DNA from: Candidatus Azobacteroides sp.
GTDB lineage: Bacteria > Bacteroidota > Bacteroidia > Bacteroidales > WRGA01
Length of the DNA: 36,952 bases
Reading direction: 5' to 3'
Assembly (NCBI GenBank): GCA_009787405.1
Contig: WRGA01000104.1
Coordinates: forward strand, 1 to 36,952
In this document: piece after piece, positions 1 through 6,805 of the stretch
Layout of the letters: every line of letters starts with the position of its first letter
How positions within the stretch are numbered: the first letter of the stretch is position 1
Position numbers and translations under genes: made by a program
Notes under the pieces: model-generated
What the model was told of the DNA's origin: nothing
Databases searched by the model: none
The model's input: only the letters and a program-made list of their open reading frames with translations

Positions 1-290
1 GCGTATAACAACAAAGGGAATGCGTTATCTGATTTAGGCAGGAAAGAAGAGGCAATACAATGTTATGATAAAGCCATAGAGTTAAAGAGTGACTATGCAT
101 ATGCGTATAACAACAAAGGGAATGCGTTATCTGATTTAGGCAGGAAAGAAGAGGCAATACAATGTTACGATAAGGCCATAGCGTTAAATCCTGACTTTGC
201 ACTTGCGTATAACAACAAAGGAAACGCGTTATCTGATTTAAGTAAGCATGATGAGGCTGTTGAAAATTTTAAAATAGCAGCAAAATTAGG
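1..290 (+). repeat. 102-bp tandem repeats encoding TPR units
   Basis: Units begin at 1, 103 and 205, each starting GCGTATAACAACAAAGG. Units 1 and 2 differ at only a few bases; unit 3 diverges in its second half. The array probably extends leftward beyond the window. Confidence 0.9.
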
Positions 291-339
291 GAATGAAGAA
301 GCCAAGAAATGGTTAAAAGATAATAATGTTGCTTGGTAG
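1..339 (+). CDS. TPR-repeat protein, 3' end only (5' cut by window)
   Basis: The open frame enters the window at base 1 and ends with TAG at 337-339. It encodes three 34-residue tetratricopeptide units, each beginning AYNNKGNALSDL and carrying the TPR signature (G at position 8, A at 20, P at about 32 in the third unit), then a short charged tail ending NNVAW. TPRs are helical protein-protein interaction scaffolds, so the partner cannot be told from this part. The first two units are almost identical in DNA (102-bp period), which means recent tandem duplication or homogenisation. The gene runs opposite to the bat operon and is separated from it by about 4.4 kb of accessory DNA, so it is not the TPR gene batC. 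The N-terminus is outside the window. Confidence 0.85.
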   Translation, partial: AYNNKGNALSDLGRKEEAIQCYDKAIELKSDYAYAYNNKGNALSDLGRKEEAIQCYDKAIALNPDFALAYNNKGNALSDLSKHDEAVENFKIAAKLGNEEAKKWLKDNNVAW

Positions 340-380
340 TGATTTTTAGATCTCGCCGTTGGTGGACAACACTCCGCCGC

Positions 381-571
381 AGCGGACATATTGTCCGTCT
401 GCCTGCTTATTCAAAAGGACTTGCAGTCCGGCTTCCATAGAAATACCTTTTTAAAAAACGAATAAACAAAGAATGATTTTTATTTATAATTGAAGTATTT
501 TCTTTTTATCGGACAGCATGTCCTTCCGAATAGAATAGCGGGCGGACAATATGTCCGCCACGGCGGGATTA
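381..571. repeat. Direct repeat, left copy (about 190 bp)
   Basis: It matches 2311-2501 at a constant offset of 1930 bp with only a few mismatches, for example AATAAACAAAG against AATAAGCAAAG. It contains the perfect palindrome GGCGGACA-ata-TGTCCGCC at 541-559. The two copies bracket the HEPN-MNT module. Confidence 0.9.
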
Positions 572-597
572 TAAAGGAAATACAAATGATGCTATTC

Positions 598-746
598 GGA
601 CCCCGGAGGGGTCAAATATTGGTAGAAAAATATTCCACATCTCCCGCACCGTCCCGGCAGGGACGGGATATGAAATTTTGTCCCTACGGGACAATAACCG
701 GATGAGGATTGCATTTTTCTACCAATATACAATGCCTACGGCATTA
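598..746. repeat. Cluster of triplet-loop palindromes inside a 16-bp inverted repeat
   Basis: Four small palindromes occur in a row: GACCCC-gga-GGGGTC near 599-613, CGTCCC-ggca-GGGACG near 651-666, TTGTCCC-tac-GGGACAA near 677-694, and AATGCC-tac-GGCATT near 731-745. The middle two lie between a perfect 16-bp inverted repeat, ATATTGGTAGAAAAAT (616-631) and its complement (713-728). Spacing and sequence are irregular, so this is not a CRISPR. It looks like a REP-like intergenic element. Confidence 0.75.
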
Positions 747-780
747 ATTTTAGACGATAAGCCCTTAGTATGGTGAAAAA

Positions 781-898
781 AATAGTTTATATTTTAAACG
801 CCAAGGCGGAAAGACGCGAAGTTTAAAATCTTTGCGGCTTTGTGTCTTTGCATTTTTGCGTTTAAAATAATTTAAATTAAATTTTGCCGGGTACTTAC
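781..898 (+). repeat. Dispersed hairpin repeat, copy 1
   Basis: It begins near TTTATATTTTAAACGCC and ends near TTGCCGGGTACTTA. The core pairs a run like GCGAAGTTTAAAATCTTTGCG, flanked by AAAGAC/GTCTTT-type arms. Related copies lie at 8287-8397, 13041-13178 and, inverted, 36842-36952; a copy lacking the core is at 11588-11630. Confidence 0.8.
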
Positions 899-1287
899 AT
901 ATCGTTGATTAAAAGATTTCCTCCGCAGCGGGATTGATAACCAATAACTGTATTTCTTAACCCTGAAATCAAAGGCCTCCGTCAAGGCGGACATGTTGTC
1001 CGTCCTCTTGTCTATTCGGAAGGACATGTTCTCCGATAATAATAATAATAAGGAATAATTACATGAACACAGGAAACAGACCGGGATTTAATTGGCGGAC
1101 CACAGACCCTTTCAAATAAAAAAGAGGACGGATAACATGGCTTACGACGCGGAGGCGGGTAATTTGTGGAAGATAAACAACATGTATAGCGTTAAAATCG
1201 CTATTTTATATATGTCTTATTATTCCGAAAAATCGAAATAAATAGTGCTTGTCAGTACATTTTTTGTTTATATCATAATGTCGTTTT

Positions 1288-1605
1288 TTAAATTATTTCT
1301 ATTCCTGTATTTTTTATTTCTTCGATGAAAGGATCGCTTTCTTGAAAATAATCAGTCGGGTAGGTTATCGGCTCAATTCTGATATACGGCTTTTTTATGC
1401 CAATGCCGGAAAAACGCTGTCTGTCCAAAAAACCGACACCGGAAAAGTTGTCAGCCACCAACGCAACGTCAATGTCCGACCATTCGTGTTGCGTTCCTTT
1501 TGCAAACGAACCGAACATTATCACTTTACGCAGATTAACGCCCGTTTCGTTAATCTCTTTAGCATAGTTTCTAATCGTTTTTATGGCAGCATTTCGAGTA
1601 AACAT
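1288..1605 (-). CDS. mntA: MNT-domain nucleotidyltransferase (antitoxin-like partner of HEPN)
   Basis: This is a minimal nucleotidyltransferase of 105 residues. The catalytic signature GSFAKG...SDIDVAL (about residues 32-48) supplies the two metal-binding aspartates of the polymerase-beta fold, and the acidic residue in IRIEPI (about 77) is a likely third ligand. In HEPN-MNT modules the MNT protein neutralises the HEPN partner, in studied cases by adding AMP to it. The start overlaps the end of the upstream HEPN frame by 25 bases, the usual arrangement for translationally coupled pairs. Its own frame is intact although the HEPN frame is broken. The family is clear; the antitoxin role is inferred from the neighbour. 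Confidence 0.85.
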   Translation of the reverse strand: MFTRNAAIKTIRNYAKEINETGVNLRKVIMFGSFAKGTQHEWSDIDVALVADNFSGVGFLDRQRFSGIGIKKPYIRIEPITYPTDYFQESDPFIEEIKNTGIEII

Positions 1606-1973
1606 TTTCTTATTTCTTTAACTTTATCTAATTGTGTTTCTGTGAATTGTTTTGTGCAAACTTTGTAAATCTTATTTAAATAATCGGGGTAACGGCTTGA
1701 AAGTTGAAAAGTGTTGTAATTATATAAAAATTTAATATTATCTTCGCCTAATTCAACATTTGCTTGTTCTAAAAGTAAAGTCAAATTGTGAATTTTAAGA
1801 GGCACGTTTTCTTCGTGATTTTTAACCTAAAGTGCTTTTGCCAATTTTTCCAAAACCAAATGAGCCCAAAACAAGGACTGCAAATATTTTCCCCCATTGA
1901 ATAACAATTCAACAGAACCCCAATCATCTTCTGCTGTATTTACCTAATAACCAATATGTTGCTGTTTAGTCAT
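1581..1973 (-). pseudogene. hepT: HEPN-domain protein, interrupted by two in-frame TAG codons
   Basis: Reading from ATG at 1973 gives a full-length HEPN protein of 130 codons, MTKQQHIGY-stop-VNTAEDDWGSV and so on to KCLLEMLP, with no frameshift. Only two codons break it: TAG at 1944-1946 (codon 10) and TAG at 1827-1829 (codon 49). From memory of related HEPN proteins, both positions are normally tryptophan (Y-W-V and L-W-V), so each fits TGG to TAG. Other TGG codons in the gene are intact. A GTG at 1805 could start a 74-residue C-terminal fragment, but that would lack the core helices. The R-x4-6-H RNase motif of many HEPN toxins is absent. An intact promoter-like box and a palindrome sit just upstream. 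Most likely it is a recently inactivated gene. Confidence 0.8.
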
Positions 1974-1987
1974 CATAAATTACGTTA

Positions 1988-2015
1988 CAAAAATACCTCT
2001 TTTCTTGTAAGAAAA
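1988..2015 (-). promoter_or_regulatory. Promoter and possible operator of the HEPN-MNT pair
   Basis: On the minus strand the box TATTTTTG (1988-1995) matches the Bacteroidota -7 consensus TAnnTTTG and lies about 12 bases before the start codon. Immediately upstream is the near-palindrome TTTTCTT-ac-AAGAAAA (2000-2015), placed where an autorepressor could block RNA polymerase. No clear -33 TTTG is seen. Confidence 0.5.
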
Positions 2016-2310
2016 TCAGGATATACCATTTTTTTGAGAGAAAAAGTAATTTTCCGTTGGATTACACCTGAACTCCTGAAGATATTGTATTTTTATACCG
2101 TCAGACTACACGTCCTTTTGAATAAACAAGCGGAATACAAGCCCCTAATCTCCGAAGGTGGGTATTGGAGGGGTTGTTACGGAAGTTAAGGCTGTGGAAG
2201 CCTTGTGCATTGATTTTGCTCTTTCAGAGCATGAAATGATCGGTTATCGGTATTCTTTCGTGCACCGCGAACTTCGAATCGGCAGTCCGTTTTCACTTTT
2301 CCGCCGTAGT

Positions 2311-2501
2311 AGCGGAGATGTTGTCCGTCTGCCTGCTTATTCAAAAGGACTTGCAGTCCGGCTTCCATAGAAATACCTTTTTAAAAAACGAATAAGCAAA
2401 GAATGATTTTTATTTATAATTGAAACATTTTCTTTTTATCGGACAGCATGTCCTTCCGAATAGAATAGCGGGCGGACAACATATACGCCGCAGCGGTGGG
2501 A
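2311..2501. repeat. Direct repeat, right copy (about 190 bp)
   Basis: Same orientation as 381-571, offset 1930 bp. The left edge differs by a 3-base indel (CCGCCGtagTAGCGG against CCGCCGCAGCGG). The right edge diverges at the palindrome, where GGCGGACAACATATACGCC has lost the symmetry present in the left copy. Confidence 0.9.
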
Positions 2502-2526
2502 TTTGAGGTTTTTCCCTACCAATATT

Positions 2527-2625
2527 TTGTTCCCGACGGAACAACGTTATTTTTGATACGAATCGAATACAAAAATAACAGATTAATAACTAATATCTGT
2601 ATTTCTTAACCCTGAAATCGAGGCA
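2527..2625. repeat. Second intergenic repeat, copy 1
   Basis: It runs from the palindrome GTTCC-cgac-GGAAC through AACGTTATTTTTGA to CTGTATTTCTTAACCCTG, and matches 4621-4730 except for a short insertion there. Its last 40 bases also match 932-974. Confidence 0.8.
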
Positions 2626-2676
2626 AGCTCCGGCGGCTATGGCAAAAGACGCTACGCCGATCTCGGGATATTGATT

Positions 2677-2844
2677 TTAACAAGTTACTATCTTCGACAT
2701 ACAATAGCAATGACTTTACAAGATAATCAAGTACCACATGAAATTATCTCGCAGATTCTTGAACACAGTGATTTATCGACTACAAATATTTATTTGAATA
2801 GTTTTTCGAGTAATGTTATTGACAAAGCTGTTAAGATTCAGTAA
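2677..2844 (+). pseudogene. Tyrosine recombinase (phage-type integrase) C-terminal remnant
   Basis: The frame reads LTSYYLRHTIAMT...ISQILEHSDLSTTNIYLNSF and ends at TAA 2842-2844. This is the C-terminal catalytic segment of Bacteroidota tyrosine recombinases: R-H-T of box II, the H in EHSDLSTT, and the nucleophile Y in TNIY. The N-terminal arm- and core-binding domains and the first catalytic arginine are missing. Upstream the frame continues into repeat sequence with no start. The variant LEHSD replaces the usual LGHS. It is a broken integrase, and direct evidence that a mobile element was once here. Confidence 0.8.
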
Positions 2845-2865
2845 GGTCTATAGATTTATATTTAG

Positions 2866-2873
2866 TACATTTG
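2866..2873 (+). promoter_or_regulatory. Promoter -7 box for the AlbA-type regulator
   Basis: TACATTTG fits TAnnTTTG and lies 20 bases before the ATG at 2894. The -33 region is not recognisable. Confidence 0.45.
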
Positions 2874-2893
2874 TAACCTGATTTCAAAGCATT

Positions 2894-4404
2894 ATGTTAT
2901 CAAAAGAAAAAATATTAGAGTTAATCAACGACAAGGAAAGCGACTGTGTTGAACGAACAATAGCTACCGATGATACAGATAAATTTGCAGAAGCAATTTG
3001 TGCATTTTCAAACGATTTGGCAAATCATCAAAAACCGGGGTATTTGCTCATCGGTGTTCATAATACGTCTTGTAAATTATCCGGCTTAAAAGTAACCGAC
3101 AAGTTACTGAAAAATATTGCCGCAATACGTTCCGATGGAAATATTTTACCTCAGCCGGCAATGACTGTTCACAGTTATACGTTCGATGAAGGAGAAGTAG
3201 TTGTCGTTGAAGTATTTCCCGCCCATTTTCCGCCGGTTCGGTACAAAGGTATAAAATTTGGATTCGGATTGGTCCGCGGCGTGGAATTGCTAACGAAATG
3301 GAAGAACGTTTATTAACTGAAAAAAGAACTTCAAATGCAAAAACTTTTGACGAACGACCATGTTTTGGTTCTACAATTAATGATTTGAATATCAATCTTT
3401 TTAAAATGACATATTTACCCAAAGCCGTGAGTGCCGAAATATTAGCTAATGACAATCGGGATATTAAATTACAATTGGCATCTTTGCGTTTTTATGATTT
3501 AGTTTATGATTGCCCGACTAACGCAGGAATTTTGATGTTCGGTAATAATGTTTGGTATTTCTTTTCGACAGCATACGTTCAATACGTTAAGTTCGAAGGG
3601 ACTACGATTGCATCCAATGTGTTGGCAGACACACAGTTTTCAGGCGATTTGATTTCTATTGTTAATGATTTAAATAGTTTTGTAAAAATCAATATTATAA
3701 AAAAACGCCCAATACCTGTTTCCGCACTTATTGAAGAGAATGTATTCAATTTTTCGGATTCTGCAATCAGGGAGTTTTTAATGAACTCGCTTATGCATCG
3801 TTCGTATGAAATCACTTCACCTATAAAGTTTTATCAATATTCAGATAGAATAGAAATTGTTAATCCCGGTGGATTATACGGAAATGCTCGTCCGGAGAAT
3901 TTTCCAAACGTCAGCGATTACCGAAACTTGGTAATTGCCGAATCCATGCGAGTAATGGGTTATGTTAACCGTTTCAACAGGGGGATAGAAAATGCTCAAT
4001 TGGATTTGAAAAACAACGGAAACGAACCTGCTGAATTCGATTTGAATACTTTTGGTGTATTTGGAGTGAAAATCAAAGAAAAATTTATCGAAAAAATTAT
4101 TGCTGATTTTTCTAATCCATGGGAGAGTGGCGGTATAAAAGATACTGATAATGAAAAGGATAAAAATAATGGCGGTATAAATGGCGGTATAAATGGCGGT
4201 ATAAAACTATCAAAAACAGAGACTGAAATCATTAATATTATTGAAGTCCATGAAAATATAAAAGTAGATGAAATTTGTAAACTACTTAAAATGTCTAAAC
4301 GGACTATAGAACGGTATTTAAGCCATTTGAAAGATTTACATGTTATAGAATATATAGGTGCTCTTAAAACAGGAGGATATAAAGTTAAAAACTTTAAAAA
4401 ATAA
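2894..4404 (+). pseudogene. Schlafen AlbA_2 / HATPase_c_4 regulator-type protein, frameshifted
   Basis: Two overlapping frames (2894-3316 and 3298-4404) make one protein of about 500 residues. The first holds the AlbA_2 (Schlafen-like, divergent AAA-4) domain: ESDCVERT, FANDLAN-type FSNDLAN and GYLLIGVHN. After PPVRYKG the homologous text continues in the other frame as IWIRIGPRRGIANE, then EERLLTEKR. The simplest explanation is a 2-base (TA) insertion in GGTATAAAATTT near 3250-3253. The second frame carries the ATPase-like region (REFLMNSLMHRSYE, DRIEIVNPGGL, NRFNRGIE), a GGI/GGIN repeat linker and a C-terminal winged helix (VDEICKLLKMSKRTIERYL). Such proteins are putative ATP-dependent DNA- or RNA-binding regulators, common in mobile DNA. 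A start at 3298 would give a 368-residue protein without the AlbA domain, so partial function is possible. Confidence 0.8.
4129..4206 (+). repeat. 12-bp tandem repeat inside the AlbA-type gene
   Basis: The unit GGCGGTATAAAT occurs at 4171, 4183 and 4195 in tandem, and as GGCGGTATAAAA also at 4129. It encodes the linker NGGINGGINGGI between the ATPase-like region and the winged helix. A 12-bp unit keeps the frame, so unit number may vary between strains. Confidence 0.85.
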
Positions 4405-4418
4405 GATATCATAGTGTT

Positions 4419-4565
4419 ATGTCCCGCCAAAAAATTATCCGAATTCATGCAGCCGAACTTAAATGTTGGGAAGAACTATCCGATCATCCTCTATTTCAGG
4501 ACGCTAATTTCGACAAAATAGAAATTGTGTCAATGATGCATAGGAGAGTCCGCATCCGCGGATAA
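4419..4565 (+). CDS. Small open frame of 48 codons, unknown, possibly a fragment
   Basis: ATG at 4419 starts MSRQKIIRIHAAELKCWEEL and ends RVRIRG-TAA at 4563-4565. Composition is protein-like, with an amphipathic first half and the motif DHPLFQDANFDKIEIV. It lies 14 bases after the AlbA-type frame. I do not recognise a family. Its last codons run into the repeat DNA (GTCCGCATCCGCGGATAATGG), so it may be the surviving N-terminus of a longer gene cut by a repeat. Confidence 0.35.
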   Translation: MSRQKIIRIHAAELKCWEELSDHPLFQDANFDKIEIVSMMHRRVRIRG

Positions 4566-4620
4566 TGGATGTGGAAATACCTATCAGGGATGGGGAAGCT
4601 TCTCCTTACCAGTCAGTCTT

Positions 4621-4730
4621 TTGTTCCCGGCGGAACAACGTTATTTTTGACACGAATCAAATACAAAAGTAGCAGATTAATAACCAATGACTATAGCTTA
4701 TAACTGTATTTCTTAACCCCGAAATCAAAG
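4621..4730. repeat. Second intergenic repeat, copy 2
   Basis: It matches 2527-2625 from GTTCC-cggc-GGAAC onward with several substitutions and a roughly 12-base insertion before CTGTATTTCTTAACCCC. It ends about 55 bases before the batA stop codon and so marks the edge between accessory DNA and the bat operon. Confidence 0.8.
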
Positions 4731-4784
4731 CAGCTATGGTGATCCGCCACCGTATGGTATGGGTATGGCAGATGACAAAGAAAC

Positions 4785-5768
4785 TTACGGCGTTGTTTTC
4801 AACACGGTATTGCGCAACAGAATTTCCGTGCACAACAGGATAAAGGCAATAATCGCAAATAGGGCGTATTCTTCGTGTCGTTTGCTGTAATTCTGCACAT
4901 TGATTTTGGTCTTCTCCATTTCGTCGATTTCGGCATAGATTTCTTTCAATTTGGAGGTATTCGTGGCCCGGAAATAGGTTCCGTCGGTGGTGTTTGCTAT
5001 TTTTTTCAAGGTTTCTTCGTCGATTTCCACCGGTACTTTAACGTAATCGGTTCCGTAGGCCATCTGAACAGGAACCAGAGCTTCCCCTTTTGTTCCGACG
5101 CCGATTGTATAAACATGGATGCCGAATGTTTCGGCGATTTCGGCAGCCGTTATCGGAGCGATGTCTCCGCGGTTATTGGAACCGTCGGTCAGTAATATGA
5201 TGACTTTCGATTTGGCCTGACTGTCTTTCAACCGGCTTACGGCATTGGCCAGTCCCAACCCGATGGCTGTACCGTCTTCGATCATGCCGCAGCGGATGTC
5301 TTTCAACAGATTCAATAATACGGCGTGATCGGTGGTGAGAGGACATTGAGTAAAACTTTCACCTGCGAAAACCACCAATCCGATATTGTCGTTCGGACGA
5401 CTGTTGATGAATGTTGCCGCCACCGATTTGGCGGCTTCGATCCGGTTGGGTTGTAAATCTTGGGCCAACATGCTCGATGAAATGTCCATCGCCATCATAA
5501 TGTCGATTCCTTCGGTGGAAGACTTCTGCCAATGATTGGACGATTGCAGACGTGCCAAAATAATGATGATCAGCGCTAAAACTATCATTCGTAAAATAAA
5601 CGGGATATGCCTGAACCGGACTTTCCATGTCGGTTTTTTTTGATCGAAAGCTCTCGTGGAGGATATTTGCAGTGATGCCTGAGCTTTACTCCGCTTCCAA
5701 ATATACCAAATGATGATCGGAATCAGTCCCGATAAAAGATAGAGATATGTGGGATGTGCAAAAGTCAT
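4785..5768 (-). CDS. batA: BatA, von Willebrand factor A membrane protein
   Basis: 327 residues: two N-terminal membrane segments (about 9-24 and 54-73), a periplasmic VWA domain and a C-terminal membrane segment (about 301-319). The metal-ion adhesion site is complete: DISSS at 95-99, the threonine in DGTAIG (167) and aspartate of LLTDGSNN (195). Bat proteins work with a MoxR ATPase in envelope stress tolerance or assembly of other proteins; the exact substrate is unknown. It lies 15 bases after the DUF4381-like gene and is the last gene of the operon. In Bacteroidales relatives batB, batC, batD and batE usually follow; here repeat DNA follows instead. I chose BatA over BatB because of the IMMAMDISSSMLAQDL motif, length and position. 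Confidence 0.88.
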   Translation of the reverse strand: MTFAHPTYLYLLSGLIPIIIWYIWKRSKAQASLQISSTRAFDQKKPTWKVRFRHIPFILRMIVLALIIIILARLQSSNHWQKSSTEGIDIMMAMDISSSMLAQDLQPNRIEAAKSVAATFINSRPNDNIGLVVFAGESFTQCPLTTDHAVLLNLLKDIRCGMIEDGTAIGLGLANAVSRLKDSQAKSKVIILLTDGSNNRGDIAPITAAEIAETFGIHVYTIGVGTKGEALVPVQMAYGTDYVKVPVEIDEETLKKIANTTDGTYFRATNTSKLKEIYAEIDEMEKTKINVQNYSKRHEEYALFAIIAFILLCTEILLRNTVLKTTP

Positions 5769-5783
5769 TTTTTTTCGATTCGA

Positions 5784-6782
5784 TTATTGCATCGGCTGTT
5801 TCCCGGATGCTGGATTGTTTTCTTGTTGAGAATTTTTTTGGTCGTTTTTTTCCGGTACCTCTTCGGGCTGCGTTTGACTGATGAATAAACGGGAATTGAC
5901 ATAGCTCAAGTCGTTTTCGTTCGGCAACGGCGTGAATTTTGCAAACTTGGCCAAATCCGCCAATTTCAACACCTGCTTTAAATTTTCGGATGCCGATTCT
6001 GCTTCATGATAAGCTTGGACGGATGATAAAATTTCGTCCGACGTCATTTCCTGTGCGGAAATTCCGAATCGTTCGAATAAATAGGTTCGCAAAACATCGG
6101 TCAGCTGGGTATGATATTCTTTGTTCAATCCTTGCTGCCAAAGATTCTTTTGTTTGATTTCTTCCAAAGCCCGGAGAGCTTTGACATGCGGCGGCAGTTC
6201 CGTTTTTTTCTTGAAGATCAGTTTTGCCTTTTTGGGTTTGAAAAACAAAAAGTAAATCAATACCGCCAAAATAACCAATATGACCCAAACAATGACCAAT
6301 ATATAAATGTAATCCGCCAACACAAATCGGGGGCTCAGGACGGGTTTGATGTCGTAAAAAGCTTTTGATACAGTATCCACTTTCATGGTGTTGACTTTCA
6401 GCGACAATGAATTGGAATAGATGGTGTCGTTTTGAGAGACTACGGCAAAAGGCGGAATATAATATAGCCCTTCGTCAAAACTTGTGACGGAATAATTAAC
6501 ATTGATTTGTTCCTGATTATTGCCGAATTTTACCGTATCGAGTTTGGGAACGTCCACAATTTCAAGGCCTTGAATGATCGAGTCGCTCAACAACGGAATG
6601 GTGATATTGTTCGTCAAAGCTTTGGAGATTTCCAACCGGATTTTGGCTTGCGAGCCGACCATAATGGATATGGAGTCGATGCTTGCTTTTACGGTGGGCG
6701 ATTGCCCGAAAAGCAATGCCGCCGGCATCAACAAAAATAACAAGAAAAAAACGATGGATCTGATTCTATTCAATAATATCAT
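5784..6782 (-). CDS. DUF4381-like / BatD-like membrane protein of the bat operon
   Basis: 332 residues. A signal peptide (about 1-26, ending ALLFGQ) leads an immunoglobulin-like periplasmic part resembling the BatD N-terminus, then one membrane segment (about 157-181), then a cytoplasmic helical part (LPPHVKALRALEEIKQ...YHTQLTDVLRTYL) typical of DUF4381 proteins that sit between DUF58 and BatA genes. The tail is rich in Q, N, E and K and probably disordered. It is 23 bases from the upstream DUF58 gene, so cotranscription is likely. It probably forms part of the MoxR-Bat membrane complex; no enzymatic motif is visible. Confidence 0.8.
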   Translation of the reverse strand: MILLNRIRSIVFFLLFLLMPAALLFGQSPTVKASIDSISIMVGSQAKIRLEISKALTNNITIPLLSDSIIQGLEIVDVPKLDTVKFGNNQEQINVNYSVTSFDEGLYYIPPFAVVSQNDTIYSNSLSLKVNTMKVDTVSKAFYDIKPVLSPRFVLADYIYILVIVWVILVILAVLIYFLFFKPKKAKLIFKKKTELPPHVKALRALEEIKQKNLWQQGLNKEYHTQLTDVLRTYLFERFGISAQEMTSDEILSSVQAYHEAESASENLKQVLKLADLAKFAKFTPLPNENDLSYVNSRLFISQTQPEEVPEKNDQKNSQQENNPASGKQPMQ

Positions 6783-6805
6783 ATTAACTTTTAATTCTTA
6801 ATTCA

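Larger units (their letters stand above)
340..1287. other. Gene-free accessory stretch rich in repeats
   Basis: I see no credible gene in these 948 bases. The stretch holds the left copy of a 190-bp direct repeat (381-571), a cluster of small palindromes (598-746), one copy of a hairpin-forming intergenic repeat (781-898), a short repeat shared with 2581 and 4674 (932-974), and more GGACA...TGTCC palindromes around 980-1035. Short open frames here are repeat sequence and show no codon-like composition. Confidence 0.7.
1996..2676. other. Gene-free repeat-rich stretch
   Basis: No supported gene. It contains small palindromes (AAGGCT-gtgga-AGCCTT at 2188-2204 and GCTCT-ttc-AGAGC near 2218-2230), the right copy of the 190-bp direct repeat (2311-2501), and the left member of a second repeat pair (2527-2625). 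The sequence then runs into the recombinase remnant. Short open frames in this stretch are repeat sequence. Confidence 0.65.

Noticed and set aside
1-339. TPR gene as the missing batC
   Set aside because: It is on the opposite strand, lies 4.4 kb away, and its units resemble a generic long TPR array rather than the short BatC protein.
598-746. Possible CRISPR-like array of short repeats
   Set aside because: The palindromes differ in sequence and spacing and there are no spacers of constant length or cas genes.
1581-1973. Genome-wide reassignment of TAG to tryptophan
   Set aside because: TAG ends the TPR gene, the gene at 19662-20051 and the sugar dehydratase at 33087, each at the expected protein end.
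1956-2370. Short open frames of 60-77 codons in the repeat region
   Set aside because: They are translations of repeat and palindrome sequence, overlap on both strands, and resemble no protein.
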